Source of the DNA: Lates calcarifer
Taxonomy: Eukaryota; Chordata; Actinopteri; Centropomidae
Length of the DNA stretch: 64,000 nt
Assembly: GCF_001640805.2 (NCBI RefSeq)
Contig: NC_066838.1
Span: 4,799,101-4,863,100 of the forward strand
Reading direction: 5' to 3'
Shown here: positions 12,136-24,211 of the stretch, piece by piece
Position numbering within the stretch: position 1 is the first letter of the stretch
How the letters are laid out: each line of letters begins with the position of its first letter
The notes under the pieces: generated by a model
Database searches by the model: none
What the model was told of the DNA's origin: nothing
Seen by the model: only the letters and a program-made list of their open reading frames with translations
Program-made: the position numbers and the translations under genes

Positions 12136-12677
12136 CGGAAAATAAAGCGCCAGTAGAGGAAGATTAAGTTTAATACAAAGGAACCAGTTTTGTGCCCAGC
12201 GCAGAGCACACAGTGCACAGGTGGGAGGAGAGGAACAAACAGATGGGAGGTTCATGCAAATGGAGCGGTGTAAAGAGAATTGTTGATATTTTGGTAGAAA
12301 TCGGTTCTCAGACTTTGTGGATGAGTACAGGCGTCTTTTTGGTACAAATTCACTCTACTGTCAAATGTAGCAGTTTTGTCCACAGGAGCTAAATACTTTG
12401 AATGTAAATAAACTATTTGATTTAAAGCCCCCCCACACACCCATGCTCCTTTGACACAGATGTTTTCACTTGCTTGCCTGACTAGACCTCATCTGAGGAC
12501 TGTGTAGGTGTATTCAGACTGTGTTTGATTGACAGCTGTTGGTACCTCTGTTTGGGTAGAGGAGATCATACCTTTATTGATCTTACTGTGGTAGTATGAT
12601 TTCATAATTGACCATTTCTTGAACTTTTTATTAGTCTCCATATTCTGTACAATAGTTAATTCATTAAGCAAAGTACA
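12136..12677. other. Unassigned DNA
   Basis: No supported gene. A short C run lies at 12427-12434. Confidence 0.4.
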
Positions 12678-12958
12678 TGATGGCTAGGGGTCTTAGCAGT
12701 CATATATATTGATTATCGTATGATATGTCTTCTAGCTATAATTTATATATGGAACACATTGCTTATACGACGATGTGCTTTGTGATTATTAAGTCACATG
12801 TTATCTAGGTTACTTCGTAGCCTATATATACTCTACATTTTCCGTGTTTCTTTGTCAATCTTTCTGCATAAGCAGACTATATTTGATCCAGTGCTGCCAA
12901 TAAAGTGCCCTCATGAAGATCTGATCGACTCCAGAACCTCTGCTTAATTTTTTCAACA
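12678..12958 (+). mobile_element. Possible solo LTR
   Basis: The unit begins TGATGGCTAGGGG and ends TTCAACA. It has a TATA-like CCTATATATA at 12821 and an AATAAA polyadenylation signal at 12899-12904, with a short region after it. This is the compact U3-R-U5 order of a retrotransposon LTR. No primer-binding site or gag/pol follows, so if it is an LTR it is a solo one. I could not find a clear 4-6 bp target duplication, and the exact ends are inferred. Confidence 0.4.
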
Positions 12959-13090
12959 AGTCCTCTCTACATCCTTGATGAGGAAATCTGCCTTACATAC
13001 TGGTTCATGACGTGTGGTGACCTCACACAGTTCTAAGCATAGTTCTGTAGCAGAGGTCTAATTAGTGGGAATAAGTAACAGCTGTGTTTT

Positions 13091-13165
13091 TAGGTTAACT
13101 TTAAGCACAACTCCTGGCGGTGATTCTGAGATGCTAATAAGCAGCCCAGAGCTGTACACTGGTCT
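13091..13165 (+). repeat. Old dispersed repeat, copy B
   Basis: Has 'ggttaactttaagcacaactcct' followed by 'attctgagatgct' and 'agcccagagctg', in the same order as 10441-10515. Confidence 0.4.
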
Positions 13166-13289
13166 CTCATAGTATGAAAATAATATGAAAATACTATTAT
13201 CACTCCCATTTGTTTTCTCCCTCCTTCACATCCCCTTCCTGCCATCCATCTTTCTCTTTTCCCCATTTTTCCTAAGATCTCTCGCAGTC

Positions 13290-13470
13290 ACTATTTGTAG
13301 TCTAATCCAGTCTTGACGTATGGCTCATTAATAAGGTGAGGTAAAGATATTGGATTAAGAACAGATTAAAGATGATTAATGCTGCATAATGAGGACTAAT
13401 CTGGAGCTCCTCTGCTCCACTCCTTGTTTTAATGTGTGTTTTGCTGTGCCCCTCCCCGCTGGCTGAGTCA
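13290..13470. promoter_or_regulatory. Homeodomain-motif cluster, possible enhancer
   Basis: Within about 100 bp there are five GATTA/TAATC cores: TAATCC at 13303, GGATTA at 13352, then GATTA near 13364 and 13374, and CTAATC near 13397. CATTAATAA and ATTAATGC are also present. TAATCC/GGATTA is the core bound by OTX/PITX-type homeodomains. The block carries no recognisable repeat and is followed by a moderately GC-rich stretch with a TGAGTCA AP-1-like site (13465). The regulatory role is inference. Confidence 0.3.
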
Positions 13471-13630
13471 TCTGCCTCTAGGTACAGCTGCTGAAATATA
13501 CATGAGATGTTGGTTTACTGAAATAAAGAAGATCTGTTAGGAAAGAGGCACAGGAGCTGTTTAAACAAGATGGTTTGTGTCTCTTAAATCCAGCGGGGGT
13601 AAATTATTAGCACTTGTCAGACAATCCATT

Positions 13631-13634
<4 letters not shown>

Positions 13635-13664
<30 letters not shown>
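13635..13664 (+). repeat. (AC)15 microsatellite
   Basis: Perfect AC run. A smaller CGCACACA tract lies near 13793-13820. Confidence 0.9.
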
Positions 13665-13667
<3 letters not shown>

Positions 13668-15153
13668 ATAAAGACTGAGATAGAATTAGTGTTAACAGTC
13701 CTTGAATACTCTACCACACTTCACAAACAAATACTGCCATGGCACAATGTGATGTTGAAGTGCTTAAAGACACACATTCAGGCATGCATGCATGCGCACA
13801 CGCGCACACACAGACACAGACAGACTACCCTTGAACAGTGCAAGGAGAGGGGGAAGGTCACAGACAATCATCCAAGAGTCCTCTGAGGCCTCCCAACATC
13901 CGGGACGCCACCTTTGGGAGTCCCACTCCTTCCTCAATGCTCCTTTCTCCCCGTCTTTTCCTCTCCCCTGTGTGTTTCATAGATCCTCTACAATGAGCAG
14001 CCAAGCCTCAGCTTTGGCCTTTTATTAGCTAGATTATTGGGGCAATGAACAACCTGAGGATGCTCATGTAGGTTATGATACGTACTGCATATGCGAGATT
14101 ACAGGGCATATATACAACTCACTACTTATTGATGGTGCAAATTGTGGTTCACAGACTCACATGGAGTCATGCAAACAATGACTGCCCCTTCTACAGTTGG
14201 AGACACAGGGCTGACGTGGACTGGAACTGTTGCACCACCTTTGAAAAACTTTGCAGGCATTCAGACCCAAAACAGCCATGTGTTAAAACGGCATGGAGCT
14301 GTGTTGGTTGAGAAAGTTATCACTGCGGCAGTCTTTTCATCTTCTGTCACGATCCTGAGGTAAACAGCAGAGACTCAACATTCATTTTACTAAGTAGTCT
14401 ACCCCAATGTGTGCGATGTGTGCTTGCACATATGTGATTGGCCAAAGCAGCACCTTGCCAAGCTGTGTGGCAAAGGTTAAGACAGGCTCAACTCTTTTGC
14501 TGGATTCCTGTACACTGGCATCTGCACGGCATCAATGCAGTGGTCCAATTAAAATGAATTAGGTGCTTGCATTTTTTATTGCAGTGGTGTTGTGTGTCTG
14601 TGAATTTTACCTCAGGAGGTAGAGCGATGGGTACACAAATCATTTACTTTCACACAGGAGAACATGGTTAAGTTAGTTACTGCTAAGTTTAGCAGTCATG
14701 GTACACTGTCTGTTCATTTCTGTAACTTTCTGAAACCACTTTGCCTCACAATTAGCCAGTTATGCAAAGGTATCAAATTATAACTTCTCTCTCAAGTTCT
14801 TTTTTCTTGTTTTTTACACATTTTCTCAGGATAGACTCTCCAGCAGTGTGGCCTGTTCCATTCCTGACAGATCTGAACAACTTGCCTTTAGACATGGTCA
14901 AACAACACATCATGGGATCCAGTTTGTTTGACATATACGGACACCTTTAACTGTCTTGACTTTACTCCTTGTGTCTACCCCAACATAGAGGCTGTATTTC
15001 AAGAAGATCTAAACAATGACTGGATTTGATTATACTACTTCTATTTCATTTTCATCCATTTCAGACATGTAGCTAGCAAACTAGTACTCAAGAAACACAA
15101 AATCAATCAGATATATCAAATTATCAGTCATGTCCAGTCAATTCTTTTGTGTT

Positions 15154-15156
<3 letters not shown>
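13665..15156. other. Unassigned DNA
   Basis: No gene recognised. Short overlapping frames near 13790-14360 show no family features. Confidence 0.35.
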
Positions 15157-15186
<30 letters not shown>

Positions 15187-15187
15187 A
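15157..15187 (+). repeat. (AAAAC)n microsatellite
   Basis: About five AAAAC units within an A-rich run. Confidence 0.85.
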
Positions 15188-16652
15188 CCAGCCACTGATG
15201 TTGGACAGCTGAGGAGTTTTTACCTGGCAGATTGAGAGTCTGGTATGCTACCAAAAACCCCTCTGGTTGATATCAAATGTGGATTGTGGCAGCAATGAAT
15301 ATGTTGGTATTTCAGAGGAAAGTTTCTTTGAGAGACAGAAAAAGCATTGCTCCAGTAATGAAACCCATTGACTATGCTGTATTGAAAGCTGTTATTAGAA
15401 AAAAAAATGTCAGCATGTTGTGGCCAGATTTTCTTTTCTTTAAAAAGAAGTGAAAGCATGGGTTTAGCGTGATTATTTCAAATGATGGCTTTGATCAATG
15501 GAGAGCCACTTTTTGCTTCTTTCAAGGACTGTTGTGCTATTTGCTGGAGGCAGAGCTCCCTGCCAACAACTTTGAAAAATGTACTTGTCTTTCTTCACAT
15601 TGTATAATTGTGTTTTTGCTGCACCCCAGCATTAATTTGCCCTTTTCATTCCTCCACCTCTACCTCTCCTGCCCCACCATCCTCCAACTGTCTTCTCCTC
15701 GTTCACCTCTGCTTCACACTCCCCGGGTCCCAATTCCCAATTTCCCTCCCAATCACAGACTCCCTGAGGATTTGAGGCCCTCTCTAGTCATCCTCCCCCC
15801 ATGAGAGACACACATAGGGAAGATCCTCACACATACACACATTCAAGCACATCCAGGTTCGTACTTACGCACACGCACACAAACACCAATTTCTCTGCCT
15901 CATCCCTTTATCCCCCATCACCATTCCTTTCCCAGATGTGCCCCCATCCCAAGAGAGAATCCCCCTCGCCCCAAAATAATAAAATAAAATCCTGCCGCCT
16001 AACTCTCCGCCACCCTCCAGCCCCTTTCTGAAGAGGGGAAGACGAGCTGATGAATGTGGTGGGGCAGATGTGGATGAGAGGAGAGCAATTAAAATTTTCT
16101 CTGCTCTCCTTTTCTCTCCAGATCCAGAGGGAAAACAGAGATTGTGTCTGGCATAAAAAAATCTGTCTTATCTCAATCAAAGAAACCTATTTTGAAGGAT
16201 GAATAAAGACAAAGGGATGACTAGTTTTTATGGGAACCGTCACAGGCAGAATCAAGGACATTTAGGACTATTGAGGACAATAGAGTGGCATAGACTGAGT
16301 GCATTGAAGCGAAGTGGGAAAATTCAGCTAAATTTTAGGCGACAGCTGTGGCAAAATTGTTGAGTAGTGGACACTCAATCAGTTCTTTTTGGTTCCAAAA
16401 CATCTTCCCCTCTATTAAACCTTTAAAACATGTTTCAGAAAGTGAAACATAAATATTAAAACCCACTGAAATCCCACAGAAAATGATGAATTTAGCATCT
16501 GATCTCAATCAATATCACCATGAGGAGAGCAAACCCATACTGTGCTTTGTTCTATGCAACGCAATGCCTGAGCCTATTTAATAGAGGGCTATGCACTGAT
16601 GTTACTTTTTCACATGAAACCACTGTGCTCTTCCCTGCTGAGCAGCCAAATA
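15188..16652. other. Unassigned DNA with pyrimidine-rich part
   Basis: Positions 15640-15800 are C/T-rich. The rest has no recognised content. Confidence 0.35.
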
Positions 16653-17132
16653 AAGTCACTATAGCTGCTGTGAATGGTTGAAGCTGCAATGAAATGAAGA
16701 AAACAAACTAATAAACCAAGATTTATTAAAGGTATAAATAATGACCCATACAGCATACTGGACATTCAGTGGTCTATTGGCAATAGTTCTAATCCTGTGT
16801 CCCTACAATAATTGCTACCTCATGATGAATGTCAATATATGTCTTTCTGTTCTCAACCTTATTGATAATTCATCCAGCATACACAAGCACACACATTTAT
16901 CAAATTAGCTTACCACCTCCATCATAGTTCACTGTTAGCCTGTGGGTCATAGTAGCTAACAGAGCAATATAATGGGCTGATAATGCATATTTGAATATCA
17001 GTTAGCAAAAACTTATTCATTTCTCTCTGTGTACTCTCCTCTAGATCCACGAACACAAAGTCATAATTACTAAAAGTCATGTCCACTTTCAAATTAAAGT
17101 TCTGAATTTACTCAGTTCCTTTGAAAATGATA
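16653..17132 (+). repeat. Segmental duplication, copy 2 (probable source)
   Basis: This 480 bp block is the longer partner of 11695-12086. It holds 96 extra bases (16887-16982), and its flanks have no direct repeat, so it looks like the resident donor. The copies lie about 4.6 kb apart in direct orientation and could recombine to delete the DNA between them. Confidence 0.9.
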
Positions 17133-17854
17133 GCCGACCTACATTTTCCATTTCACTGCAGAATACATTGCATCATAATAAACACAGATGCTCGTATTGC
17201 CATTCACACCAAATTCATCCACACCTGCATAACTTGCTCACCTTACAGAGTTTTCTTGTAAACAATCAAAAGTTCAAATATGAACGCTTGCCCATAATAA
17301 CATTCCTCCATAGAACCATTAGTGGTCAAAAACTCCACAGGCTATCTTCGAGTTTCACTATATCACAGGGTCTACAGGTCAAGACTGGACTGCTCTACAG
17401 GTCTGACCTGTATTGAAATGCTGGCAAAATGGCAACACTTTCATAAATCCTGTTTTGTTTTTTTAATCATACTTCTCCATATAAATTATGATTAATTATT
17501 ATAATGAAAGCTGCTGAAAATAAGCTCTTCTGTGGTTGAACATAATTACTGACTGCTGTTCAAAAGGTATAACTCTAGGGTTGTCATGTTTTTCAAAAAA
17601 TGAAGTTGAAACATATTTGAACTAGCACCCAATTGATTTGAACTAATGGCATGCAATAGGTCAAAGTAAATTTTTAGAGCCCCCACTGTTGGACCACAAC
17701 CCAAACTACAAAGGATTAGATGTACTTGTAGAGGGTACATTTTGAATTTGAACAGGTCATTACAGTTACAGAACATTGATTTCTTTTTTTTCATAATTTG
17801 AATGAATGTTCAAATTTGGAACAAAAAGTGACTGCCCTCATTAACTCACACTCA
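17133..17854. other. Unassigned DNA
   Basis: No supported gene or element. Confidence 0.4.
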
Positions 17855-17950
17855 AATGGCCTCATGGCTTGGAGGTTAAGATGCCAACCATAAAAAGTAA
17901 AATACCTGGGTTAAGCCTGACTAGGGACCCTTGTTGTTTCTCTCTAACCC
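17855..17950 (+). mobile_element. tRNA-derived SINE-like unit
   Basis: TGGCTTGGAGGTTAAG at 17865 fits a Pol III A box, and CTGGGTTAAGCCTGAC at about 17906 fits a B box (GGTTCRANYCC with one or two changes), about 40 bp apart as in tRNA promoters. The following 'actagggacccttgttg' resembles the body of tRNA-related SINEs in fish. No intact tRNA cloverleaf can be formed, so it is not a tRNA gene. The 3' limit is uncertain. Confidence 0.5.
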
Positions 17951-18526
17951 TTGTTCTACTGTCTGTAATTTGAAAACAAAGAAAAACACCCTCATTCACA
18001 AAAAGGCTTATAAACTCTAAGTTTGCACAGCATCAGAAACCAGGGATGAGAAAATTGCATACATCAACCATAGACAGGAAAGGGAAAATTGCACTTTGCA
18101 CATTTGCATGTACTTGCCTCAAGTAATGCTTTACAAGACACGGCGGTACACTAGCCCACTTAGTTGAGATAAGGCAGGCAACATCATTTACACATCCAAA
18201 CTGCAACATGCATGTGTGAGTCAGAGAAAATTAGCAACTTTTTCAGGTGGAACTTTGAAAAGGTATCCCTGCATCACAATAAGGTGTTCTGTGTGAGTTT
18301 CTTTAGAGACATCAGAGATGGAAGATGAGGTACGCAGATTTGCTGGTATAGTGAAGAAGAAACCATTAGAACTGGATGAATGAAAAATTGTCATTTGTCT
18401 TTTCCATTTAAAACCCCCATCAAGGTTTGCTCTGTGCAATCACTTGGTGCATCAAGCAGCTAGTACCCAAATATCTTATGAGATAAACAAACTACTCATT
18501 CTGGGATTTACATGGAAGCCTACTTC
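17951..18526. other. Unassigned DNA
   Basis: Nothing recognisable beyond the SINE-like unit at its left edge. Confidence 0.4.
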
Positions 18527-18550
18527 AAAAAAAAAAAAAAAAAAAAAAAA
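18527..18550 (+). repeat. Poly(A) run, 24 bases
   Basis: An uninterrupted A run that could be a retroposon tail, but no retroposon body is recognisable upstream. Confidence 0.8.
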
Positions 18551-19700
18551 CAGCAAATTCAGCCCTTTCTTGGAGAATGCTTATCTGGCCCCGTTCCATC
18601 ATCTTCAAACTCTCCAATCAGTGCAATCAGTCAAGACCAGTGCAATCACAGTGCCCAACAAACAGAGCTAAAATGATTGGTTTAGATTGTCAGTGTCCTA
18701 CAGAGATACTATATCTCCAAAAAAAACAACTTTTCAGCCACTGAGCACTGCTTGATTTTTATCCCACTGACAGAGGCAGATTTCTCAAGGCAAGTATGAT
18801 ATGTCTAAGGTATATACTGCTTTCTGTTGCAAAGTTGCTAAGTTTGGATCTTTTGGGGGTTCTGGTTGTTTGGTTTAGTTCGCTTACATTAAAAGTCCCC
18901 AGTCAGTGCAGTCATGCCAGACAGTTTTTTTAGTGGCTGATGTGGACAGAGTACTTTCACACTGCGACCAATTAGGCTCCTAGGCCTTGTTATATAAGCA
19001 CATATGTCAGGACCAGTGAATAAACTGGTAGTAAATTAAAATTAGATGCAACTTTTCGTGCTCTAACTAGACCTAAACTTTCTGTGGCTTCAGTGACTTC
19101 AGATGTGATGTTGTTCCAGATGAAAAGCTTTGAAAAATAATGAATAAACAATGTATGGTACCCAAGACACCAGTTAGGAGAAAATACCATGCTCTGTATG
19201 ACCAGCACAAATATTTGAGGAAACTCTTTCTAACAGTAAATTGCAACAGTTCTATAGAAATGAGCAAAACACAAAAGATGTACAGCTGGGTACTATGGTA
19301 TCACAATACTGATGAAAATAGACTTTTTCTACATCAAGCCATATTAGAACATGGAAGATGTATGTAAAATTACAGATAGTACATACAAAATAATCAAACC
19401 TCAGGTATGTGTGTGATTCAATCAGATAAACCTCCTCAAAGCTTCAGTAACTACAATAACTTTGCTTGGAATCAATAATTTGGACAATAGGATTGTGCAA
19501 ACAGTACATAACCATCTAATTACAATGTCATTGCAGTGAAAACATAGAAGAAATAACCAATTCATTTGCTAGTCCAATCACGTTTTAGACACATCTCAAG
19601 GATAAACAAACAGCATGCACCTGATCACATTTAAGAGAGCTACAGCAAAGAGTCTGAATACTTCTGTGGATAAGAGAGACAAAGATTTTCCATGTTGAGT
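18551..19700. other. Unassigned AT-rich DNA
   Basis: No gene or element recognised. Confidence 0.4.
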
Positions 19701-19740
19701 TTAACCCTCGCGTTGTCCTCTGGGTCAAAATGACCCGGTG
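19701..19740 (+). mobile_element. TTAA-anchored DNA transposon end (tentative)
   Basis: Starts TTAACCCTCGCGTTGTCC and contains the perfect inverted repeat GGGTCAAAATGACCC (19722-19736). TTAACCCT starts are typical of piggyBac-like elements that insert at TTAA, and this 'GTTGTCCTCTGGGTCA' arm is a pattern I know from fish MITEs. The opposite end is not found, so the copy is broken, perhaps at the GT microsatellite that follows. Confidence 0.5.
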
Positions 19741-19756
19741 GCCGGCAATGTGCCTT

Positions 19757-19792
19757 TGTGTGTGTGTGTGTGTGTGTGTCTGTGTGTGTGTG
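19757..19792 (+). repeat. (GT)n microsatellite
   Basis: GT run interrupted by one TCTG. It adjoins the TTAA-anchored element end. Confidence 0.9.
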
Positions 19793-20089
19793 GTAGGATT
19801 TGTTGTTGTGCATGACATTCGTGATTCTGAAGCAGTTATCTTTTGTTTTTGAATAATAGTAAGAAAAAAAAGTATACGGAATACGAAGGGCAATTTGCAG
19901 TTTAAAAAAAAATGTTTAGAATAGGTTATTGAGATCAGATTGACAGGCAAAAATGACATTTGTGTCTATTTTTAATATAAATCTACAACACAATAAAGTG
20001 GAGGGGTATGGAGCAAAGCCAGCTTAATAATTATCATGTCATATCTAGTTTGTTTGGTCTGTACGCAAACAGAAATGTAACAAGACTAA
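19793..20089. other. Unassigned DNA
   Basis: No recognised content. Confidence 0.4.
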
Positions 20090-20420
20090 GACAAAATGTA
20101 AACTATACAACATTTTGTGCCAATTTATCCTGTAGATATTGAGATATTTCACTGGAAAAGCGAAGACATTGACTTGGTGGTGCTCAATGAAAAATAGGAG
20201 CAATCAGTCCAATATTTGTTGAGGTATTTCACCAAAAAAAAAAAAAAAAAAGTATACCTTGTAATGGCACTAAAGGAAAAGTCAGGGGATCATTAGAGTC
20301 AGTAGGATTTTGTCTCTGGGGACAATGAATATCTGTACCAAATTTCATGACAATCCATCAAATAGTTGATGAGTCTGGACTAGACAGACAGACTGACACT
20401 GTCCTCTCTACAGCAAGCTA
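20090..20420 (+). repeat. Dispersed repeat, copy 3
   Basis: Best-preserved copy of the family at 7320 and 756. It has 'tctctggggacaatgaatatctgtacc', 'aatttcatgacaatccatcaaata' and 'gttgatgagtctggact' in order, preceded by a 'gttgaggtatttcac' box and an 18-base A run (20234-20251). A tandem 'gacagacagactgac' closes it. Confidence 0.65.
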
Positions 20421-21061
20421 TATCACTAGCATTAAGGATTTAAAAGGAGTTACATATATCTTGGGGAAGATATAGTTACAGTAGGTAGGTTTAGTGATTT
20501 CCAGAAGTTGTGTTGTAACTGCGAGGTTCCCAGGGAATGGCTTCTCCATCAACTGCTGTGGAAGATTTATTTTTAAAGCATGGACAGTAAACCCCAAGAA
20601 CATGTTTCAGTTTTTCAGAAAAACTGATGAAATAAACTGCCAACAAGAGATTGCACTGAGTTACAGAAGTTAGTGGAGCAGGAGCATATATGACGTAAGG
20701 TCTTCAGCTCTCCATACAATTACTTAAGTTTCTTTTTGTCCATGTTAATCCACTAATGACTAATGAGTCTACCAGTCCCGTTCTTACCAGGAAGAGTTTT
20801 ACTTAGCAGTGCTAATGCTAAAGGTCCCACTGTTCTGGAGGTGTAAAGGACGCCCTGCCCTACACTATGTTGCAAACCATTCTCTTTCTCCCCTCTGTCT
20901 CCCCTTCTCACTCTCTCTTCCCCACAAAACAACCCCACCTCCCTCCCAGTGGGGGACTGGTGCCATGTGGTGATGAATAGTCAGATCTGAGGCAGGAGGA
21001 CGCACAATGTAGGTCGAGCTCCAGGGGTTGTCGTCTACTGGTGTGTGTACGTGTATTTATA

Positions 21062-21065
<4 letters not shown>
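20421..21065. other. Unassigned DNA
   Basis: No recognised gene. Positions 20870-20950 are C/T-rich. Confidence 0.4.

Positions 21066-21094
<29 letters not shown>
21066..21094 (+). repeat. (GT)14 microsatellite
   Basis: A GT run near the start of a 163-codon open frame whose first part is simply the translated repeat. Confidence 0.9.
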
Positions 21095-21097
<3 letters not shown>

Positions 21098-21285
21098 TGT
21101 GAAGAGGCTCTTGGGGGGGGGGTTGGGTTACATGCTGCTCTCCTGTGAGAGGTGGCGTATGGGGCGTGGGGTGGGGGTGATGGAGACTGCGTATACCTGC
21201 TACATTATGATATATGGGGTGTCCGTCCCCCTTTATACAGCTGTTCCCGTTGCCTATTCTGCCTCTGCCTTACACACAATAATCC

Positions 21286-21303
21286 ACACACACACACACA
21301 CAC
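21286..21303 (+). repeat. (CA)9 microsatellite
   Basis: Short CA run inside GC-richer DNA. Confidence 0.8.
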
Positions 21304-23765
21304 TCCTCCCCTGCACCCCCAGCCAGAGACAAGGTGTGGATAATCAGCTCATTTGTTATGGTGCAGTTAGATTAGCCTATGAACATATGCATGATGATGG
21401 ACTGCACTGCACCGGTGCGACAACCTTGTTCTGCAAGACCACAAAGTCACAGCTTGGGTTAATAAACGACAGTGAAGTGAACTTCAATGACTTTGGGGTC
21501 AGAGGATGCAGTGGTGAATGTGAGCCCCGGTTCTGAAAGGGGCCATGCAGGCTCTCAGTTTCTTCCTGATCATAAAGATGGTAGGTTGCTTGTGTATGAT
21601 GTCAGGCTCTCAATTCTGGCATCTGTGTTAACGATTTTACATCCCTCAGGGTGCCTCTATTTTGCATAGTCTAAATTTGGGAGAAAGAGAACACTAGTAC
21701 TGAATGGGTACTAGGTATTACCAGGTCCCCTGAGTTGAGGCACCAAAATCAGTAATAGGACAGAAAACACTGGACCAGTACATTCCTACTTTGTAAGTAG
21801 AGTGTGGTGGATTATGTAATGGTCGCACTGTTTCTAAATTAAAACCAATTCGTAACTGCAAGTTCTTGTCCCTTACTAGCCTCCATATCCCAATACCAAT
21901 ATGATAAGCTACTACTTTCTAGCAAATAACATTTGCCCTACTGATCAGCTTAGGGTCTACAACGCACTTTTTAAAAAACTCTATGCTACACATATAGCTT
22001 ATAGCATATAGTAAAAGTGATACAACAACTCATACCAATATATATACTCTGACTGCTGAGGTGTAGTAATCATGGCATACACCTTCAGTAAACCTGGCTG
22101 TTTATTTCTTTGCAAGGGAAAAATGGAGAAAACTGACAAGCAGTGCTGAACAAATAATCATGACTGCAAGCCATCTGAGAGTTAATGAGAACTAATATTT
22201 TGGATTCAACACCATAGATGGAAACGCAGTTAAAGATGAGGCTGTTTGCTGCCCTAGCTTGTTCCTCAAGCGAGGCATTTTCTACAATGTAGTATAGGAT
22301 TAGGCTACATGGCCTGCATTCAGATTAATCTGAATAAATTAGAGAGTTAGTTTGAATGGAAATGCAATGTGGGAGTAGTGGGTCCCAGCTCTGTATTCCC
22401 TTGTTTCTTCAGACAATATCTTCAGTCTCACTTAACACAGAAACACTAGACTCTTACAGATAATGTCATGATGCTATATGTTTATATAATGAAAACCTGC
22501 TTTGTATCTGAGAAATCATGGCTGATGGGTCTTAAAACTGCTATACCCCAGCACCCACACCACTGTTACAGAGAAGAAGCCAGTGAGAGAAGTGGTAGTG
22601 ATCATTAACAAAACACAGCCACATTTGCTGTAATCCAAAATTGACACAGAATCTAACTGATATAAGCTGCAGACAGTTTTCTCAGTATTGTAAATTTTAG
22701 AAGTTAGAAGCACAACTCCCAGAATTTTAAGCCTGGTGAAGGGATATCTCTTACCAAAATGCATCTTGGGAGTTATAGAAAGAGAAATGAATTAGTTCCG
22801 GAACCTATGACACAAGAAATAGCTCTTTCCACTTCACAGCTCTACTTGTTTGGAGATAATTGTCTGAAAAAGTGACAGCTCCAACTGCTATTATCTTTAT
22901 CCCTGTTAAGTTAGTAATAAAAATGCTTGCAGAAATTAACAGAAGAACAAGAAACATCAACACTGACACTCAGTCTGATCATTTTTTTACTATTGAAGGT
23001 ATTTGTTTGTCTTTGGGCGATGCAAGCTTAGCAAGCTCGTGACATGCACAGGCAGCACATTATACTTAGCATGAAGCAGCCACAAGCACACGCCAGTTGT
23101 TGAGTGGAGTCAACAGAGGAAATGTTCCTGCGGAGCAAAGCGTCACTCTAAAGAAACAGCATTCACATACAAAGAGTGGGATCTTCCTGCAGACCTGGAT
23201 GTTCCACAGTAGTACTGGGGAAGCTTCGCTGTGGCACAAGTACTTTGTAATGTTCCTTCTCTTTTTTTCATTCAGACCAACAAAACCACCTCCTACACAT
23301 TCACTGTGATTCCCTTTATTCTTTCACCTCTCCCTCCAAACCACCACATTTTGGTCCGATACATTTTCTAGCAGTTTGTCTTACTTTCAATCAATCCCCT
23401 CACCCCCATCTCCTCTCTCTTATTCCTATCTCCCTCCTTTCTGTGCAACACTGTATTGAAACAGCAGGGGGGCACCCCCCATCCATGCCTTTTCATCTTC
23501 TCTGTCTTTCTCTCTCTCATCTTCCTCTCTTGTGTAACGACCTCAATCTGTCTGTCTCTGTTAGCTATCGTCTGCGACAATAATTCTGTAATACACTCAA
23601 GTGGGAAAACCTTGTAGTGGCATCTTTCCCTCTGCTCTCTCAGTCAGTTCACTGACTTTTTTGGGAGGGCTGTTTATCAGAAACAATACTGAGCCAAAGC
23701 TGAATTCAAAGTAAGCAAAGGGAGCAAGTGTGTGCAGACAAATTATATGGTGTATACACCAACAT
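21304..23765. other. Unassigned DNA
   Basis: No gene supported. Positions 23300-23530 are pyrimidine-rich on the plus strand. Confidence 0.35.
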
Positions 23766-23788
23766 GTGTGTGTGTGTGTGTGTGTGTG
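23766..23788 (+). repeat. (GT)n microsatellite
   Basis: Perfect GT run. A shorter one lies at about 23839-23851. Confidence 0.9.
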
Positions 23789-23879
23789 CGCCTGCATGCT
23801 GCGTCTGCACAAGCACTGTGGCGAACTCTCAGCAACTCTGTGTGTGTGTGTGCTCACCCCAGTATCTGAGCCTCCGCCG

Positions 23880-24110
23880 GCCTCACAGCAGAACAAAACG
23901 AAACAAAACAGAGCAGAGCGGATCTGCGCTATCATCCCCGGGCAGGCCGCCGCTCTCTGTCTCTGTGCTCCGTTACCTGTTGGTCTTCATATAATTACAG
24001 CAGCCACCCTCATCCATCACAGTATTGTTGTGGTGTTTGCCGGGCCCATTCTTTCTCTGGCTCAGCAGCGTTACATAAAGAAACAATAACAAAGTCTAAA
24101 CAAGCACCAT
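23880..24110. other. Possible conserved non-coding block
   Basis: GC-richer, non-repetitive sequence between microsatellites, with ATAATTACAG, CAGTATTGTTGTGGTGTTTG and AAACAATAACAAAG (SOX-like AACAAT) motifs. It has no defined open frame. Its composition differs from the AT-rich surroundings, as expected for an enhancer-like element, but this is inference from appearance. Confidence 0.25.
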
Positions 24111-24170
24111 CCACCAGAGGAGGGGGTGGGGGGTGGGGGACTGAACAGAGAGAGAAGGACGTAGTGCAGG

Positions 24171-24176
<6 letters not shown>

Positions 24177-24209
<33 letters not shown>
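24177..24209 (+). repeat. (AC)16 microsatellite
   Basis: Perfect AC run next to a GGGGTGGGG-rich stretch (24121-24139). Confidence 0.9.

Positions 24210-24211
<2 letters not shown>

Noticed and set aside
21045..21536. 163-codon open frame
   Set aside because: Its first part is a translated GT microsatellite and it crosses a CA microsatellite. No domain is recognisable and there is no splice context.
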